A stretch of DNA of 64,000 bases, from contig OY292278.1 in assembly GCA_958496175.1 (NCBI GenBank), positions 20,646,001-20,710,000 of the forward strand. Reading direction: 5' to 3'. The notes below the pieces were generated by a model that had not been told where the DNA came from, did no database searches, and saw only the letters and a program-made list of their open reading frames with translations. The position numbers and the translations under genes were made by a program. Positions 12,134-23,796 of the stretch are shown piece after piece. How positions within the stretch are numbered: position 1 is the first letter of the stretch; each line of letters opens with the position of its first letter. This DNA comes from Sisyra terminalis (taxonomy: Eukaryota; Arthropoda; Insecta; Neuroptera; Sisyridae).

Positions 12134-13970
12134 GCATGCTCCCACGTTATGTAAAACAATACCATTTTCATATAAATCTTAAATTATTTATTCGAAAACT
12201 ATGAGCACTTAGAGAAAATAGCGTAAGTCGACGGAAACGGTTCGTAAATCATTCTCTCACTAAAGATATGATACATTACGATCACTTTAAACAATACCTA
12301 CGTGATGCTTGTAATGATAGGGGTAGCTACAAGGGTGGAATCGAGCCTTAACCAGGTGCGGTATCGGGGGTGGACAATGATGTGGGAAATTTCATTTTTT
12401 TCTCAAGCACAAACTAGTTAAAAGTATCACGATGAGTTCCGATCAATTCTGATCACGTGTCATTTGTTTGAATTTACATAAAACAAAAGAAGGCAACAAA
12501 CAACGAATCCATTACCGGTTTGCAGAGATTCTATATGTGTATGTGTGTATTTTGAGGTAGAATTTGAACTTTTTATGTTAATATAAAATGTTTATCTGTA
12601 TAAGGGTAAATATGGCTGGATTTATATGTCTATGTTTAAATGGAAACGAAGTAGGCATTGCCAGGATATGATCACCGTGAATGACGCGTTGCCAAAGGGT
12701 GAAAAGCGCGAGAGGGAGGCCAACATTGGCAACCCCATCCGACAGCAATGGAGATAAAACGTGAAATTTCGTTATAAATGTTTGCCGTACCCAAAGATAA
12801 ATATTGAATTTTTGTCAATTGAATAAACGTTAGAGAGAAAATTTCGAAGAAGAGGAAATTAAATAGATTTCATAACAGGGGGGAAGAGCCAAAACAAAAA
12901 TCAAAAAGAGGTGAAATGATTTTTTCAATTTACATGTTTTCCACTTTTGTGGGCTAATTTTTATTGACATTTTTCTAATATTTGACTATAACATTGATGA
13001 TAATTGAATTATTGTTTACCATTCGGTAATTAAATGATATTAACAAAATCAATTAGTAGTCAATCAATTGCATTGATTGATTTTGCCATGCGGTTGAAAT
13101 TATTTTCAAATAAACAATTTGAATGAGTTTATTTTTAAACAATTGAGTATCGTAAGATTTAAGTGTTTTGTTTTTCTTCGAAAAACATCTGTACATCGAT
13201 ATAGTATTAAAATAGAACAAAAGGCGAGCGGCTACTTAACAAGCAATAAATTTGTAAAAAAGACCGACGTTTTTTTTTTCAACGCACACAATATGGCTCC
13301 GCTTGGTAGACATATTGAAATAACATTATTCATTTCCTGTCGATATTAGGTACTTTTTAAGGTACTTATTCGTAACAAAACAAAAATAAACCCTTTTTCT
13401 ATTATAAAAAAGGGTTAATCAATATTTTTTCCAAGTGCTTAATAAATTTTTGTACCTTGAATTTAATCTGCATAAATCTAGTTTATAAGTTGATAAGCTT
13501 ATATCGATTTTTCAAAGTTGTTTATTAGTTGAAGAATTTAAATTGCATATCATCAATATTTTACAAAGCTGTCTAAGGGAAGCTAAAACGCAGCAGTTGT
13601 TTGCAAACTGCCAAAACGACTTGACATAAGTTTTTTGAAATGATTACATTATCGGCTATAAGTTTACTGGAAAGCATTATTTCAATCCATTACGTAAATG
13701 ATAAATTAAATAAAAGTCTTTTTATAAAATTAGTGTTAAAGTTTAGGTCATGAGCCAGTTTTTCTTAAGAGCTTGAGACCCTTAGACTATGAAAGTTTTA
13801 AAATGCAATTTGGGTTTTGGTAGGGAAAAGACTGTGTATTTGAATTTCGGATAGTATAGTATATAACTTTTGCATACAAAAATGGTATAGAGGCATTTAA
13901 TTTTGTTATTAAATGTTTTGATACATGTATAGCACATTGTTTTGCTTATATCTTTATGAAACAATAACTA
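12134..13970. other. Noncoding stretch with a GC-richer island at 12640-12790
   Basis: Mostly AT-rich. The island at about 12640-12790 is markedly less AT-biased, with phrases such as GGCATTGCCAGG, GACGCGTTGCCAAAGG and TTGGCAACCCC. It has no open frame and no repeat hallmarks, so a conserved noncoding element is possible. Elsewhere in the stretch nothing could be supported. Confidence 0.35.
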
Positions 13971-14198
13971 GCTCAAGTCCCTTTTAGAACAGTCAAATGG
14001 CAACGTTGCATTTTCTATTTCGTTTTTGATTTAATTTGCGAATAAATCGACCCATAAAGAAAATATAGCCACAAAAAGAAAAAAAAATCCATATAAGAAT
14101 TGAATGAACAAAAAAGTCGCGAATAAAATAAAAAACAAAGTAGAAAATGCAATAATGCCAGATATTACTGTTGTAAAAAGGATAAAAAGGACTTGAGC
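13971..14198. mobile_element. MITE family 1, copy B
   Basis: A 228-bp foldback. The left end GCTCAAGTCC with GGCAACGTTGCATTTTC is mirrored by the right end, which includes GAAAATGCAATAATGCC and GGACTTGAGC. The inner arms contain TTTGCGAATAAA and TCGCGAATAAAA. This is the most complete uninterrupted copy of the family in the window and defines its length. There is no coding capacity. Confidence 0.8.
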
Positions 14199-14351
14199 CC
14201 AATAATTTTTATCAAATGTTTCAATTCCAATTAAATATAAGACTTAATATTTTGTGGTATTTGGGTAAAGTAATTTTTTAGTTTTTAGATGCTAATGTTA
14301 GCAATGAAAATTGAAAATAATGAGTTTTAAAGAAAAACGAAACGGACAATT

Positions 14352-14470
14352 TAGAAGTGGATGAGTGGCTAAGCTGGACATTATATGTATGAAAATCAGA
14401 AAGTCAAGTTTTCTCATTTTCCTTGGTTTATGGATTTCTATTAAACCTATACTAAAAACCAACATAAAAG
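14352..14470 (+). repeat. Possible diverged SINE copy
   Basis: GTGGATGAGTGGCTAAGCTGG resembles the A-box half of the tRNA-derived SINE seen best at 19029, and a CTTGGTTTATGGATTTCTATTAA phrase resembles that SINE's body. The B box is not recognisable, so the call is weak. Confidence 0.3.
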
Positions 14471-14604
14471 AGAACCAATTGAAAATCATCATTAAAAAGA
14501 GTTTAAAGAGGGATTTCTAGATCTGTTTAAAATTCAAAAATCTTTCGGAAGAGTTACAGGAATGTACAATTAGCTCCCAGAATGACGTGATCAAGGTAAT
14601 TTAA

Positions 14605-15370
14605 GGGGGTATTCTACTCTAGAAATTTGAAAAAATCAAAAATTTTTTTTTTTCATAATCCGATAGTTTAGATATTCAAAAATATCCTCCTAAAAGGATT
14701 TTTCAAAATTCAAATTATTTCCGAAGTTATAGCGGTTTTGTATGAAACTGGGATGGCTGATTAAGAGAATGTAAGTAATACATACTATTCTATCATTAAC
14801 GCTGCCTGAAACTTAACGAAAAACTTTAAACGCGTTTTTCTCGAAACTGTCTTTTTCAAAACGATACCCACGATTTCTCAGGTTCGATTTACCTGAAATT
14901 TTTAGAGTCTTCTTTATAGACTTGTCTATGTCTGGAACTATCCCCATCCCCAAATTTTGATTTTTACTATTTTTAAAAAATTCGAAACAGTCAAAAAAAG
15001 TGGTACAAAAATTGTTTTTTTTTTCAGGCAGTCGCCATTTCGTGAAATTTTTTTTTCATTTTTTTCCGTAGTTCCAGACATTGCGACATTATTCTAAATT
15101 AATAATCTTTTTTTTTGGGGTCAGATTACTAGGAGGGTTGAAATCGTGGGTATGGCCACGTGCCTATTTTTTGAGACCCCCTACTTCATCAGCTGCTAAT
15201 TTTTGAAATTTTTAACTTTTTTTATTTTTTTATTTTTTTATTTTTTTTTTGTATTCTTGAAATGTAAATAAATAACTGATAAAAAATGGATTGTAAAAAT
15301 ATTAATTGGCTATTTTTTATGACACTTCAAAAATTACCTGAAATTCATGCCTCTAGACTAGAATACTCCC
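14605..15370. mobile_element. piggyBac-like MITE (TTAA target)
   Basis: A 766-bp element flanked on both sides by TTAA (14601-14604 and 15371-15374). Its terminal inverted repeats are GGGGGTATTCTACTCTAGA on the left and TCTAGACTAGAATACTCCC on the right. TTAA duplication with GGG..CCC termini is diagnostic of the piggyBac superfamily. The interior has several short self-complementary phrases and long T runs but no DDD transposase frame. It is therefore a non-autonomous copy that would need a transposase from elsewhere. Confidence 0.88.
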
Positions 15371-15374
15371 TTAA

Positions 15375-18300
15375 CTTTTTACATACCTAAGTAAAATTTT
15401 TGCCATAATGACAAATAAAAAATAATATATTTCATAGCTTATTTAATAAGTAAGTGATACATAATAGAACAGATCGCTACCATTCAACAATTGGCTAAAT
15501 CGTACCAAATTTTCTTAAATATATCAACTCATCTGCTCAATTATCTGGTATTATATGGCTTTGTAATTTTTTTCCTATTGCAAATACCCTATTGATAAAG
15601 ACATTGTTTTCGAAATTCTAGAGAACCGTGGTATTCTATTAAGCTTCATGATTTTTTTCGGCCAATAAACTGTTTTGAAGTTCTTTGTTTAATATGTCTT
15701 ACGTGAAGTTTACCTTTTTTCTCAATAATGGATTCATGTGTTCTCAATGGTCAATGATCCTCAACTTTAAAACTCGTTCCATTTTCCAATAATACCTCCA
15801 CGTTAATCACAGCATAATTATTCACTAAGCCTAGCCATTGAGCTATTAACCTATTAATTTTTGAAAACCCCATTTTTTTTGTATTGTTGTAAGCATTTTA
15901 CATAATATATTATCTACAGCACTTTACAATAGAATCGACGTTTGTCGAACATCATAAAAGGCGATGATATTTTAGCAAATGTTTTCCTGTTAACATTTAA
16001 TCCTCACCTCATATATGGTATAAATTTGATTTTTAATTCTCATTCAATCCTCGTCCATCCACTTTATTATTCTTACAACCAACTCTCCCGCTGGCTAATT
16101 GGTATTGAAATCATATTGTAATAAAATTCTAAATTAAATCGTTGTGAATTGTTGATGACCAAAGCCATATGCATATATGCTTTGAAAAAGAATTGAAAAT
16201 CCATATTTTTATCGACTGACCCCACACCACTTGCACTATCTATCTATTTATCATTTTTAACAAATATTAATATGACAATTCAATTTTATCGTCGTTTCCG
16301 GATGAAACCGGAAAAGACAATTATTGCATTTATGCAAAACGTAACGTCAATAACATATGTTGATTCCTACACTTTTGATTTACCCCTTCCCTAGATTATA
16401 ACGCCATAAATCAAACGACGGCAAATATTTTCCTTATTAAAACATTTAGATGAGTGTGTGACTATTGTATTTGTTTGATCGATTTCAGATTTATATATTT
16501 TCACATAGAAATGTTTATTTGTTCAGCAATTCAGCTTTTTATTGTATATATTGTATTTCTAAATTCATAACATTATGATTTATTTTATTATGCCCTAATG
16601 ACTAAAACTCATAATTTGAACTTTCATAGTTAATAAATATGTTATTTTTTTGTTTCAATTTATAAACTGAATTGTTTTTCTAATTCTAGATATATTTTTT
16701 AGGTATAGATTTACTTTATTTTTTTTCCCACCCAAAAGTTTTCAGTAATACTAATATACTGACATATTAGTATTGTAAGAGATTGAAAAATGATTAATTT
16801 GTTATCATTTTGTAGTTTGTAGCGATTTTGTAAAAAAAATTGTCAATAATTTATGGATTGATCCGATAAGGTCCTTCCATTGCAAGAAAATTATGTCATT
16901 ATAAAGCAATTAAAATAAATAAAATAAAATATTGAAATATTTCGTATTAAAGTTCCCGAGAAATACCCTTCTAACATCAACCTGATTAAGATTTTGGCTT
17001 CGTATTTTATCGTTTGTAGTTAAAAAATTATACTAAGGAAAAAAATAAAGGAATTTTATATTACTTGTTACAATAAAAATCTATATTAAAGTATATCTTA
17101 TCTAAATTAAAAAGAGGTTTTTAAAAGTACTTAATAACTTTTAATTTTTTTAAGATTTATAAATACTTAGAAAAACTTATTTTCTTCTAATGAATGCCCT
17201 TAAAATAAAGTATTTTTCAACTCATCTGCCTTTCTAAGAAAAATATTTTTCTAGACAGTTTTCCCATAAAATTTATTATTGTTTATTCATAAAATATTTT
17301 TTTTTTTTTGGAAAAAAGCTCAGTCTCTTGAGATCTAAACATAGGTTGATCATCATCACTATGGAGCGGAGCTTTTGACGGAAACAAGTGAAAACAAAAA
17401 GCTGTCTTGGTCTTCAGTTCAGAGAAATACGTCGCACTTGTGAAAACTTTCATCTTTCGATTTTCTTCGGGACGGAAAACAATTTTCTTATTTTTTTTCT
17501 TTTAATTAATTCATAGAAAACTAGAACTCTAAAGTAATTTCTTTCGAGAAATGACGCAAGTCAGTATTCATAGTGAAATTTTAATGACTTTTGCAAGGGT
17601 TTTACCTACTTTTTTTCCGTTTTATTGGAGTGTAACATCGAAATGAAAAATTCAATATGGAGAAATATATGGATATCAGTTTTTGGTAGCAAACTAAAAC
17701 TTCGATTGTTCGTTTTTGTTTTAGATGTAAATGTTCGATTTTGCTGGTATATGATGTGTAAGGTTGCATACATCGTCCTTATTTTAATGCAAAAATATTG
17801 TTCCTGACAGCGGACCAATGTTGCACAACTGGCGTAAAACTCACAAACTTTCAAAAACTTTTAAATGAAAATGAACTTTTGTTTAACGTGTTCTAGGATA
17901 TGAACAAACGTTCATTTTAAATTTTTCTAATTAAAACAATTGTATGTTTTTTATTTTACGAAAATTTTTATTACATGTAGTTACTACCGGTAATAAATGC
18001 AAGTAGGTACGGTTTGGACTTACAACGAAAGCACGTGTCATAACCAAATGTTCAATTTTTGAATTTCTCAAAAATTAAGTTTAAAACTTTCCACCTCCAT
18101 TTTCTTCGTATTGATTCCAGAAATAAAAGTAGGCTTAAACTTAGTTTTGAGAGGAACATTTCTATATATTTAGTATCAGTCCTAAAATCCTTAAAGGAAA
18201 GTGATCTTCTTCCTTAAAATCTAAAACAGCAGAAACCATTGTGTAATTGTTTAATCAAAGTTATTTATTTTTAGTTACTGCCATATTTTTTACAAATTAA

Positions 18301-19028
18301 ATGTGATACAAATTTCATATGAGTTACCAGTTTGGTCAACATTAGTTTCCTCTTAGGTGTAGGTTGAATATTTCGTTAAATTATTAATTCCAACAGACAA
18401 GTTGTTTTTTTATAATCAATGGCAGTGCGTATATTTTCCCGGAGAGATCATTGGGGACCTTCATGGAAATAAAATGAAATAAAAAATTTAAAAACATTGA
18501 ATTCAAAATCATCATTAATCGCATGTGTCGGTGGTCACCGGTATCCCCCAGATAAATTCAATGCAAAATTGGTGATCCTTTTATGGAAGTTACGAAAATT
18601 TTCTATTGTAAGCAATTGGCGTCACAGCTATCACAAATTTTGGCAGTAATATGAAAATATATCGTATTGTTGATAAACTAATATCGAGAAAAGTTTAGTT
18701 GTTAGGATGTTGAACTATAAATAGATATCTATCTCTTATAAGTGTTCAATGAAATTAAAAATTTTAACAATATTTAAGATTCAAAAGCTATTATGAATCA
18801 ATGTGAAGAATGTAAAACAAGAACTACTGTTTGGGTTCAAAACTTGACAACTTTTTAGAGAAATCCCCTTTAAAGATAGATAGTTCTTTCATTCTTTCAA
18901 TTATCAAAAAATGCATCGACATTATGATGAAGATCTATTACAAGAATTTACCATTGCAGAAACTTTAGTTAGAAACCGAAAATTTTAGGTGAATTTATTA
19001 AAAGTAATAATTAAAAAATGACTGAGCC
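15375..19028. other. AT-rich noncoding stretch
   Basis: No gene, RNA or bounded element could be supported. Around 16040-16390 the sequence is more complex, with several ATTA and ATGCATAT words of the kind bound by homeodomain and POU factors, which is weak evidence for regulatory DNA. The rest is low-complexity A/T. Confidence 0.4.
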
Positions 19029-19172
19029 TACTGGTGGTTGAGTGGTCAAGGTGACACTCCAAAACGGTTAGGTGTTGGGTTCGATTCTCGATAATTCTCG
19101 ATTTACGGATTTTTTATAAATTCTAGAGTTGCTTAAGGTCATGGTAGTTATAAGGCGATGGTTAATAAAAAA
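19029..19172 (+). mobile_element. tRNA-derived SINE, best copy
   Basis: The head shows an RNA polymerase III internal promoter: an A box TGGTTGAGTGG (19035-19045) and a B box GGTTCGATTC (19078-19087), spaced as in a tRNA. The body has GATTTACGGATTTTTTATAAA and the tail TTAAGGTCATGGTAGTTATAAGGCGATGGTTAATAA-like words (here split by position 19134-19169). The same head, body and tail recur in several diverged copies in both orientations (29083, 33704, 40047, 40785, 55091). The head resembles tRNA-Ser/Leu D arms but is not a functional tRNA. Transcription would be by polymerase III and mobilisation by a LINE partner. Confidence 0.75.
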
Positions 19173-19487
19173 AAGTCCAAAGTCGTTACCAAAATACAAT
19201 GCGGAAATCAATTTCTTAATTACTAATATTACTTATTTAACCAGAAATATGGAAAACCGATTTAAGGTGTTTTTCTGGATGCCAATCAAATTTTGCCAGT
19301 ATACATAATGTGTTCACAGATGTTTGCCAACTTTTGATTTTTGTTATGACCTGTGACTTGTTTATAGATTTTTATAGATTTCTGTACCCCTAAAGGTCAG
19401 AATAGTTATAAGAGATAGGTAAAAAACCACTAAAAGTAGGAAAAAAACTTTGAGTTTCCCTAATGCCTCTTTGGTACTTCCTTGATG
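19173..19487. other. Noncoding stretch with a possible SINE tail
   Basis: CCCTAAAGGTCAGAATAGTTATAAG at about 19385-19410 resembles the SINE tail, suggesting a 5'-truncated copy. Otherwise nothing could be supported. Confidence 0.3.
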
Positions 19488-19682
19488 TCAGCGTGGATCA
19501 GAACTGTAATAGCCCAATTTATTCGCGAAAATTCAATCCAGATCCACAGAAAATACAATGAAATCAGCTCATGTCTCTTTAAGAGACGTTAATATCTGGT
19601 AATATTGCATTTTCTACTTTGTTTATACTTTAATTCGCGAATAAATTGGGCCATAATGGTTCTGATCCATGCTGAAGTGGCG
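19488..19682. mobile_element. Foldback element containing a partial MITE family 1 arm
   Basis: The outer arms are inverted: CAGCGTGGATCAGAAC through CCCAATTTATTCGCGAA on the left, and TTCGCGAATAAATTGGG through GTTCTGATCCATGCTG on the right. The right half also contains a MITE-1-type arm (GCTCATGTCTCTTTAAGAG, then AATATCTGG and GCATTTTCTAC, 19568-19655). Either this is a variant MITE-1 with longer flanks or one element inserted in another. It has no coding capacity. Confidence 0.6.
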
Positions 19683-20604
19683 GATCCATGGGAATACGGC
19701 TCTTTTTTATATTTACACCCAAAAAGCAAACATCTAAAATTTATGTAACTAACGGTATAAGCTAGCCTTTTTTAACCTTTTTATAACCCACTGCTTTCTA
19801 AGGAAATAAAGCACAATTTTAAGGACTCCTCTCAATAAAAAACAGCATAAATTCCGGTTCACTTGTTTAATTTCTACAAATATAAAAAAATACTTTTCTT
19901 AAGGAACAAGATGAACAATGATGAGACTATGGACCTCCAGGGGTCCGTAGACCGGAGATTGAGAAACACTAATATAAACCTCTAATATTGAATGAACCGA
20001 ATGGATTTCATACAATGGATCCAATATTTTTAACACAAAGTATTATTTTGAATCATTATAGTACCTTGATAAATTTATTAAGAAATCAATTTAAAATAAT
20101 TGATTAGTCTCTTATTATAATCCATTTAATATTTATAAAATAATTTATAAGCAGGCGTATCTATTGAAAAATGGTGTCAGAAAAGACACTAGCGCTTTCG
20201 ATATCAATTTTCAGCCAAACTATGGCATTTATGGAGAATCGTTTAAGAATCTGTTTTTAGAAAATATTCTCAGCTTTGATTTTTCAATAATAACTATTTT
20301 ACTAACACTGTTAAAAAGTTATAATGAAAAAAATATTTTTTTCTTTGAAAAAGTTAATTTGAGGGAGGAGGAACACCTCCCGGTGACGGTTTTTTCGGTT
20401 GAAATAATTTTGGGACCTAATTTATCAATAAATTAAAAAATTTACTTCTGCGCACATTTTGGTAAGTGCATATGCTTGAACGACTGTACTATTCAAAATA
20501 ATAAAAACACTATGATGTTATCATAACTTTTTGTTTGTTTATTATTTTTTTCAAACTTATTTCCGAATAGGTAAAATGGTTTTTAGTAAATTAAGTGTCT
20601 AGAC
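19683..20604. other. AT-rich noncoding stretch
   Basis: GGACCTCCAGGGGTCCGTAG with TTGAGAAACACTA at about 19930-19972 looks like a lone hAT-type right end with no partner found. A 90-codon plus-strand frame at 20164-20436 has no recognisable feature. Confidence 0.35.
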
Positions 20605-20835
20605 CAGTGATTCTTAACCGGTGTTCAATCGAACCCCAGGAATTCGGTGAGTCAGTCTCGCGGGTTCGGTGGAAATCATGTTTTAATGGTTTTGTTCATT
20701 TTGTGCGCCTATAATATAAATCAAAGTATTGAATTTGAAGAAAATGATATATTATTTTTCCTATTAAGAAAGGTGCGGTGAATACGCATATGAAATTGGT
20801 GGTGCCAATACCTCCAACTAGGTTTAGAAACACTG
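20605..20835 (+). mobile_element. hAT MITE family H2, copy 1
   Basis: A 231-bp element starting CAGTGATTCTTAACC and ending TTTAGAAACACTG. It is flanked by a perfect 8-bp duplication GTCTAGAC (20597-20604 and 20836-20843). CAGTG..CACTG termini with 8-bp duplications are diagnostic of hAT transposons. Subterminal phrases such as GGTGAGTCAGTCTCG and GCGGGTTCGGTGG recur in the 232-bp copy at 38946-39177. There is no transposase. Confidence 0.92.
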
Positions 20836-20843
20836 GTCTAGAC

Positions 20844-21374
20844 TACCGAAAACAAACAATGCTTATATTTATGGATGAATTCTTACCTTATTTTTTATTC
20901 AAGTATGTTTGGAAAATCAATAATTGTTAATCAAATAATTGTTTTCATTATAATTGAAAATCTTTTTTCTATAATCGTAACTTTCAATGTTTGAATAGAA
21001 AAAGATAAAACAAACAAATCGAACCTAGTAATATTATAAAAGGATTAGTTCTCCAATAAAACTAAAATAAATTGCCTTAAGAAATATCTGAAATGAGTTC
21101 TTCTAGCAAGTGAAAAGATTTTCTTAAGATAACCAAGTACTTTTCTACAAAAAACGATACTTGAAAAGAAGAAGCTAATGACAGTTGTGTCTTTAAAAGC
21201 ATGAAAGCTCGAAAGCTCGAAACATGCTCGATTTTTTGTTGATATCTAGTTCGTTACGTCGCATTTGTGTACGTTTATGAAACAAGACAAGAATGCAACA
21301 GCGATGCATTTGCTTGATGAATTAACCAAAGTTAACTTAACTAACTCAGAATTAACTATCTAATCTGTCATACT
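20844..21374. other. AT-rich noncoding stretch
   Basis: Nothing could be supported. A short doubled word GAAAGCTCGAAAGCTCGAAA occurs near 21205. Confidence 0.45.
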
Positions 21375-21766
21375 CAGCATCTAATTATCCTATTCGAACT
21401 CCTTTCCCGACTCGGGGTGCCTCGGTCCCACTACCAACCCCCTCGATTTGTCTCACTCGTGCCAACTGAATTTCCACCCCCAACGAGCCTCCACGAGCCC
21501 TGCCTTATTTAATATTGCATTAATTAGTTGATTGAACAATCGTTTATATCAAAATATTTTAGTTTCGCTCAACAATAATAAACGAGAGATGGCATTCGTG
21601 ATGTATCCGTCATTTCCATGCAAACATTACGTTGATTAAATTATCGTAATTTATTGGATTTCGATGTTGTTGTTAGTTGTTGATGATGTAAAGAGACGTC
21701 GTTAATTAGAAAATTTACGATAGATAACACCAAGTACAATTTGGATGTCAAGTAATAAGTTAGAGA
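21375..21766. other. GC-richer, repeat-free island (candidate cis-regulatory DNA)
   Basis: This block changes abruptly to a C-rich segment (21400-21505) and then to sequence with many ATTA/TAAT words and an octamer-like ATGCAAAC (about 21619). It has no frame and no repeat termini. The mixture of homeodomain-type words and balanced composition is what one sees in insect enhancers, but this is only suggestive. It directly abuts the hAT-like element that starts at 21775. Confidence 0.3.
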
Positions 21767-22460
21767 GGCTCGGGCAGTGGCGGCTTGTCATTGGGGATGA
21801 AGAAAGCAATACTTTCCTCAACAGTAACTAGTTGGGTAGATAGGTAGTTTCTTAAATTTTTAAAAAACCAATTTTTCTATTTTTTTTTTGTACCAAATAA
21901 TTTAATTTTAGTTGTAAGTATTCCGCTTGGTAAAATTCTTCTCTTCAATACCCTCTACCTCTGGCGAGGCTCTTCAAATCGGAAGTTTATTCCTAAGCTT
22001 AGATAATAAGAAAATAAAGCCTAAGAAAATAAGCTAAAAGAAAAAAACTTAAACATACAGTTATGTACCACTTAAATCTAGGTACTCCACAGTTTGAGCT
22101 GTTAGATTTAAAACTGGTTTCACTCTATTTTTCTTTGCCCCATCATTCAATGATAACATTAAATTTGATAGTAAAGTTCGAAATTCCAAATGGGTAGGTG
22201 TAGGATAAAGACACGTACAAATATATCATTCATGGACCAGCCAAAGGTCTTTTATAGTACTCATTGTTAGTGTGTACGTACAACTGCACTTACCGCTATA
22301 ACTGGTTCCGATTCTATGAATAACATATTGTAACAGAAAGGAACAAAATCTGTCTCTCTCTTTGTGCCATGCCGGCACTCGATGGGCTGAGTGACTTCTA
22401 TCTCTCTCCCACCAATGCGAATGTACATATAGATTGTTTTGGAAACATCTAGTAGATGGT

Positions 22461-22545
22461 GGAACGTTGGCGAACAATGGAGTACATTCTAGAATGTTGG
22501 GTTGTGGGTATATAAGTCGCTCAGCTCAAGCCCAGGGACAGTTCT
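22461..22545 (+). promoter_or_regulatory. Heat-shock-type core promoter (two HSEs, TATA box, initiator)
   Basis: Two three-unit heat-shock elements are visible. 22461-22475 reads gGAAc gTTgg cGAAc and 22486-22500 reads aTTCt aGAAt gTTgg, so each has one TTG in place of TTC. They are about two helical turns apart. A TATA box TATATAAG lies at 22509-22516, and an initiator-like ACAGTT puts a likely start at A22540, 31 bases from the first T of the TATA box. Upstream CT runs (about 22351-22360 and 22398-22408) resemble GAGA-factor sites, and another GAAAGGAAC lies near 22337. This is the architecture of insect hsp genes, where HSF binds GAA/TTC pentamers. No protein frame follows, so the product is unknown. 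Confidence 0.65.
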
Positions 22546-23648
22546 GTACCGAAGTTCTTTTTGAATTTCCGTTACGACAAAGCGATTACAAAGCGATTAT
22601 TAGTGTGATTTGAATTAAAAATGATTATTGTCATTTAAGTGATTGTTTTGACAAGTGTAATTGACGCCATAAACGTGTATAAACGCCATTTCAATACAGT
22701 TTTGAGACGTCACGTTAAAAACTACTCTTGCCTTCGGGCTTTCTTTAATACCTAACACGTTTTGGAATCTCAGATTTTATAATCTTGTTTCATTTCGCTA
22801 AATAAATTATTTGTATTTCTTGATCAGAATAAAATTGAACCGGTTTCGATTGTAGAATCCAAAATGCTGAAAACCACACAATTGTGTGTAAATTTCTATT
22901 CTTTTAGGGCTTCTTAACCATTCAAGAACAAATATACCGATTTTTGTTCTTTTTAGTTTTGTGGTACAACCTAGTGTTCCACAAAAAAGTAAGGCTTGTA
23001 TAGGGCTTTGAAAAGATCAAAGCCAAATTATGTTACTAATATTTATTCCACATTTTTGTTTTTTGCAATCTAATAGTGGATCAAATAATGGATGGTTGGG
23101 CTATTCCAATTATGTGGCAGATTCTCTTCTCGATAGCAATGAGGAAGTACAAAACGAGTTTGCTTTCGGCTTTCGGCCAGTGGCTTCCTACAGTTGGATA
23201 CAAGACTTCTAGGTTTTAGGATGACCTTCTATCTAGTTAGTTTGCTGTCCAAGAACAGACCCGAATTGGTGCCCAACTTTCACTGAAGATGTGGTTCCTT
23301 GAAGACCGCTACAATTGGGGAAAAAGAACCAAGTTAAAGGCAAAAGTCAAAATTATTAGATTCCACTGAACGATCCTTCCAACTGTTTCGCTGTTTCTCT
23401 ATAGTAGTGAGGAAAATAGAAAGCGGGTTTTCTTTCGGGAATTTAAGTTAGAACCAAGATACCCTAGACTAGCATCACAAAAAATGATGATTTTTCCAAC
23501 CCTTAAGTTCGGCAAATATGTTTAATGTTCAGGAAATGAATGGTTTTTCTTCAAAGACATTTTTAATTGAAGGTATAGTTGAAAAGAGTAGTATATTTCT
23601 TGACCAAGTAATTTTGATTGAAGCAAAAATCAAAATACAAATAGTAAA
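22540..23648 (+). other. Possible noncoding transcript or decayed gene downstream of the heat-shock-type promoter
   Basis: Nothing between the likely start at 22540 and the Penelope-like repeat encodes a recognisable protein. The first ATG (22621) opens a frame of only a few codons. A roughly 39-bp segment (GATAGCAATGAGGAAG..TTTCGG at 23117) recurs in diverged form (TATAGTAGTGAGGAAA..TTTCGG at 23399). Options are a heat-inducible noncoding RNA, a promoter captured from an hsp gene whose coding region was lost, or a promoter of the lost transposase. The DNA alone does not decide. Confidence 0.25.
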
Positions 23649-23694
23649 TGAAAAGGAATCAGGTGAAAAGACCGTAGATAATAATTTCGACTAT

Positions 23695-23752
23695 TGATTC
23701 ATGTATACGACGTTTCGTCGGTCTCATTCCGCCATTATCAGGTATCTGGAAT
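23695..23752 (-). ncRNA. Degenerate hammerhead ribozyme (left arm)
   Basis: Read on the minus strand, this has the same layout as the plus-strand ribozyme: a CTGATAA core, stem-loop II with loop AATGAGA, GAAA and CGTC. The core should be CTGANGA, so the catalytic G (G8) is replaced by A. Stem II also carries one mismatch (GGCGG against CCGAC). It should therefore be inactive. It records the inverted partner of the motif at 23797-23856. Confidence 0.5.
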
Positions 23753-23796
23753 AGATACCTGATATAGATACCATATATACCTTTGAATAGATATAA

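Noticed and set aside
20770..20788. AAGGTGCGGTGAATACGC, similar to the miR-124 seed region
   Set aside because: It lies in the subterminal part of a hAT MITE, lacks a precursor hairpin and differs at several positions.
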